From: an uncultured Oscillibacter sp.
Lineage (GTDB): Bacteria > Bacillota > Clostridia > Oscillospirales > Oscillospiraceae
NCBI RefSeq assembly: GCF_910584465.1
Contig: NZ_CAJUBK010000074.1
Coordinates: 1 to 9,451, forward strand
Direction: 5' to 3'
DNA length: 9,451 nucleotides
Positions 7,037 through 9,451 of the stretch are shown one piece after another. Within the stretch, counting starts at the first letter, position 1, and the number at the start of each line of letters is the position of its first letter. The notes under the pieces were generated by a model that did no database searches, had not been told where the DNA came from, and saw only the letters and a list, made by a program, of their open reading frames with translations. Position numbers and translations under genes: made by a program.

Positions 7037-7068
7037 CAAAACGTCCGAACGAGGAGGCGAGGGACCCC

Positions 7069-8487
7069 ATGAAACGAAGGACCGTCTACTGGCTCCCATC
7101 CATCCGGGGGCTGGTCATCCTGTCCGCGCTGCTGATGACCGGATCCGGCCTGATCCGGGCCGCCTGGGCCGTCGGGGAGGCGGCGCTCCCGGCCTCTGTG
7201 CTCCTCTTCCAGGTCCTCCTGCCCCTGTGGGCGAACCTGTGCTTCGTGTGGATCTTGTTCCTGGACGGGCGGGAGCGGCTCTACCGCTCCGCCATCCCGG
7301 TGTGGCTGGGCTGCGTGTTCTTCGCGGTGAAGGCGTTCTACTTCGTCTCCATCCTACATACGGTGCTCTGCCTCCTGCTCTATGCCCTGGTGGCGGCGCT
7401 CTACACCGCCACGGTGACGGGCTTCGTCCCCACCCAGGCGTTCCTCTGGCCCCTGTTCGGCCTGCCGATGCTGTACCACATCTTCGTGGAGGGCCGGCAG
7501 AAGGCCGGCTGGACCCTCCATGAGTGGCTGCCGGAGCTGTCCGTGCTCTGCTGCATGGCGGCGCTGCTGTGCCTGTCCCTGGCCATGCGGCGGCGTCCCC
7601 TGGAGGAGGGCGGCCTCATCCGCCGCTTCGGCGACCGGAACGACGGGCGGCGCCTGCGGACCCTCTCCCCCATCTTCGCCGTCTCCCCCTTCATCATGAA
7701 GACCCGGAACACCTCCCAGAACTTCATCGCCGACCAGATCGAGGTCTCGGCGGTGGACCGCTACATCGCCGAGAAGCGGCAGGCGGGCTGGAAGGGCTTC
7801 GGCGTCCTCCACGTCATCCTGGCGGCCTATGTCCGGGCCTGCGCCCGGTATCCGGGGCTGAACCGCTTCATCGCCGGGCAGAGGGCCTACAGCCGGGACC
7901 GGGTCATCGAGGTCAACATGACCATCAAGAAGGAGATGTCCACCGCCGCCCCGGACACGGTCATCAAGGTGACCTTCGACCCCGCCGACACGGCGGAGAC
8001 GGTGTTCCGCCGCTTCGACGGAGCGGTCCGGGAGGTGAAGGACACGCCGCTGGGCTCCTCCTTCGACAAGCTGGCAGGGGCCTTCCACATGGTCCCCGGC
8101 CTGCTGCTCCGGGGGCTGGTGGCCCTCATCCAGGCGGGGGACTACTTCGGGCTGCTGCCGCGGTGGCTGACCAGGCTCTCCCCCTTCCACGGCTCGCTGT
8201 TCATCACGTCCATGGCCTCCCTGGGCATCCCGCCCATCCACCACCACCTCTATGACTTCGGGAACGTGCCGGTGTTCTGCTCCTTCGGGAAAAAGCGGCG
8301 GGTCTATGAGACGAAGCGGGACGGCAGCGTCGTCCTGCGCAAGTACGTGGACTGCAACTTCGTCACCGACGAACGGATCGTGGACGGGTTCTATTATGCC
8401 TCCGCCATCCGCTATATCCACGGCCTCATGGACGATCCCTGGCAGCTGGACGTCCCGCCGGAGGCGGTGCTGCGGGACGTGCTCTGA
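7069..8487 (+). CDS. Membrane protein with C-terminal E2/CAT-like acyltransferase-fold domain
   Basis: This 472-residue protein has two parts. Residues 13-175 hold about six hydrophobic, probably membrane-spanning segments (near 13-34, 43-65, 75-93, 95-118, 122-140 and 156-173). Residues 200-460 resemble the catalytic domain of 2-oxo-acid dehydrogenase E2 enzymes and chloramphenicol acetyltransferase, with a FITSMASLGIPP segment (378-389) like the E2 FTISNLG region and DERIVDG (434-440) at the place of the E2 DHRxxDG motif. The catalytic histidine is therefore Glu435, and normal CoA acyl transfer is doubtful. Stand-alone clostridial E2-like proteins with DERxxDG exist as I recall them; the membrane half looks like an addition. 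There is no lipoyl domain and no E1 or E3 gene nearby. The start at 7069 follows GAGGAGG and GAGGG. An upstream in-frame ATG at 6937 lies before the predicted transcript start. True function is unknown. Confidence 0.75.
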   Translation: MKRRTVYWLPSIRGLVILSALLMTGSGLIRAAWAVGEAALPASVLLFQVLLPLWANLCFVWILFLDGRERLYRSAIPVWLGCVFFAVKAFYFVSILHTVLCLLLYALVAALYTATVTGFVPTQAFLWPLFGLPMLYHIFVEGRQKAGWTLHEWLPELSVLCCMAALLCLSLAMRRRPLEEGGLIRRFGDRNDGRRLRTLSPIFAVSPFIMKTRNTSQNFIADQIEVSAVDRYIAEKRQAGWKGFGVLHVILAAYVRACARYPGLNRFIAGQRAYSRDRVIEVNMTIKKEMSTAAPDTVIKVTFDPADTAETVFRRFDGAVREVKDTPLGSSFDKLAGAFHMVPGLLLRGLVALIQAGDYFGLLPRWLTRLSPFHGSLFITSMASLGIPPIHHHLYDFGNVPVFCSFGKKRRVYETKRDGSVVLRKYVDCNFVTDERIVDGFYYASAIRYIHGLMDDPWQLDVPPEAVLRDVL

Positions 8488-8507
8488 GCGCCGGGCCCCA
8501 GAACGGC

Positions 8508-8525
8508 TGCGGCCCAAGGGCCGCA
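8508..8525 (+). terminator. Possible weak terminator hairpin after the E2-like gene
   Basis: TGCGGCC and GGCCGCA flank the loop CAAG, a perfect 7-bp stem starting 20 bases after the stop codon. No T tract follows, so it may only be a transcript-end stabiliser or a partial stop. Confidence 0.35.
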
Positions 8526-8621
8526 ACCGGCGGTTGACGAAGTTCCACCCGCCGCGTTCTTGCTTTCCCTTGCGGGACAGACTAACATAGGGGCATCCCA
8601 AGAGGAAGTGAGAGGTTTGAG

Positions 8622-9425
8622 ATGAAGACGTTTTCGGAAAAGCTGCTGGAGCTCCGCCGCCGGGAGGGCCTGTCTCAGGAGCAGCTGGCGGACCGGCTGG
8701 GCGTGACCCGGCAGTCCGTCAGCAAATGGGAGAGCGGAACGGCGGCGCCGGAGCTCACGAAGCTCATCGCTTTGTCGGACCTGTTCGGCGTGAGCGTGGA
8801 CTATCTGGTGAAAGACCGGCTGGAGGAGCCGGAGCGCCCCGTCCCGGAGGCCCCGCCCTCCACGAAGGAGCTGGCGGAGCAGATGGAGGAGATCTCCCGG
8901 TACTTCCGCGGGTGGTCCTGCTCCTGGGACAGCGAGACCAGGCTGTTCGGCCTGCCGCTGGTGTCCGTGCGCCTTGGCCTCCGCCCCCATAGGATGCGCT
9001 CCCGCGACCTGGCGAAGGGGATCGTCGCCGTCGGGAACATCGCCGTGGGCGTCGTGGCCCTGGGGGCGATGAGCGTGGGCGTGCTCAGCATCGGCGCGCT
9101 GTCGGCGGGCCTGCTGGCGGCCGGTGCCCTGGCGTTCGGCCTGGCGGCGCTGGGGCCGGTGGCCATCGGCCTGCTGGCCTTCGGTCCGGTGGCGCTGGGC
9201 CTCTGGTACGCGGGCGGCGTGGCGGCCCTGGGCGGCAAGATCGCCGTAGGGGTGGCGGCGGTCGGGGACACGGCCGTGGGCTATGACGCGGCGGGCCGGC
9301 ACATCCTCCTCTGGGGGGACGGCCTGACCCAGGCGGAGGTGGAGGCGTTCCTCCAGGCGCATCACCCGGCGCTCTGGGGGCCGCTGTTGAAGCTGCTGGC
9401 TTTTTTCGGCGCGAACATCAAATGA
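8622..9425 (+). CDS. XRE-family transcriptional regulator with C-terminal glycine-phased pentad repeats
   Basis: This 267-residue protein begins with a helix-turn-helix domain of the Cro/C1 type (about 5-63), with LSQEQLADRLGVTRQSVSKW (17-36) as the recognition unit. A charged, proline-containing linker (66-98) follows. Residues 131-225 are a striking repeat: glycine occurs every five residues from Gly133 to Gly198 without a break, and again from 205 to 225 after a short slip. Ala or Ser almost always stands two places before each glycine, with aliphatic residues between. This gives an [AS]-x-G-x-[VIL] unit. The tail (234-267) is a possible helix. The repeat could be a beta-solenoid or a membrane-embedded bundle; similar tails occur in other clostridial XRE proteins as I recall them. 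The start at 8622 follows GAGAGG with a 6-base gap. The gene is on the same strand as the E2-like gene, 134 bp downstream. Targets and signal are unknown; control of neighbours is a guess. Confidence 0.85.
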   Translation: MKTFSEKLLELRRREGLSQEQLADRLGVTRQSVSKWESGTAAPELTKLIALSDLFGVSVDYLVKDRLEEPERPVPEAPPSTKELAEQMEEISRYFRGWSCSWDSETRLFGLPLVSVRLGLRPHRMRSRDLAKGIVAVGNIAVGVVALGAMSVGVLSIGALSAGLLAAGALAFGLAALGPVAIGLLAFGPVALGLWYAGGVAALGGKIAVGVAAVGDTAVGYDAAGRHILLWGDGLTQAEVEAFLQAHHPALWGPLLKLLAFFGANIK

Positions 9426-9436
9426 CTAGAAGGCGC

Positions 9437-9451
9437 GGAGGCTCTGCCTCC
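9437..9451 (+). terminator. Hairpin at right edge, possible terminator of the regulator gene (cut off)
   Basis: GGAGGC-TCT-GCCTCC is a perfect 6-bp stem with a 3-base loop, beginning 12 bases after the stop codon. The window ends at the last stem base, so any longer stem or T tract cannot be seen. Confidence 0.5.

Noticed and set aside
6937..7068. Longer N terminus for the membrane E2-like protein (start at 6937)
   Set aside because: The ATG lies before the predicted transcript start near 6939, and the added 44 codons run through the terminator hairpin.
8560..8588. Promoter for the XRE regulator gene (TTGCTT, 17 bp, TAACAT)
   Set aside because: The boxes match consensus at only three and four of six bases, which is not enough in this sequence. 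The gene may be read from upstream or from an activator-dependent promoter.

Overview
The window is GC-rich (roughly two-thirds G+C by eye) and reads as a bacterial chromosome from a Gram-positive anaerobe. Most genes have strong AGGAGG-type ribosome sites and the promoters are sigma-A-like. The gene families fit Clostridia, perhaps a high-GC Oscillospiraceae-type gut organism. That placement is inferred from gene families and base composition; there is no rRNA here.

Left two thirds (1-6011): a molybdenum-hydroxylase (purine/xanthine oxidation) locus. On the minus strand are xdhA (molybdopterin subunit, 391-2685) and the start of xdhB (FAD subunit, 376 to beyond the left edge). Divergent from xdhA is a mocA-like molybdenum cofactor cytidylyltransferase (2799-3395). 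Convergent with mocA is a second hydroxylase (3462-6011) in which two [2Fe-2S] domains are fused to the molybdopterin domain, the layout of the selenium-dependent xanthine dehydrogenase family. The likely logic is that MocA makes the cytidylated molybdopterin cofactor (MCD) used by bacterial hydroxylases, and the two hydroxylases oxidise purines. The small Fe-S subunit of the XdhABC enzyme and a FAD partner for the fused enzyme are not in view.

Middle (6012-7068): the fused hydroxylase has a perfect TATAAT box followed by a perfect 20-bp palindrome at about the transcription start. Upstream, on the same strand, lies a thiamine pyrophosphokinase gene (6155-6793). A divergent intergenic region (6794-7068) then holds a strong rightward promoter, a stem-forming leader and an intrinsic terminator, all before the next start codon. 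This looks like an attenuator or a small RNA.

Right third (7069-9451), plus strand: a 472-residue protein joins about six membrane segments to an E2/chloramphenicol-acetyltransferase-like domain whose catalytic histidine position is glutamate. It is followed by an XRE-family regulator whose C-terminal half is a run of glycine-phased five-residue repeats. A hairpin begins at the right edge and may be the terminator of the regulator. No tRNA, rRNA, CRISPR array or insertion sequence was seen.
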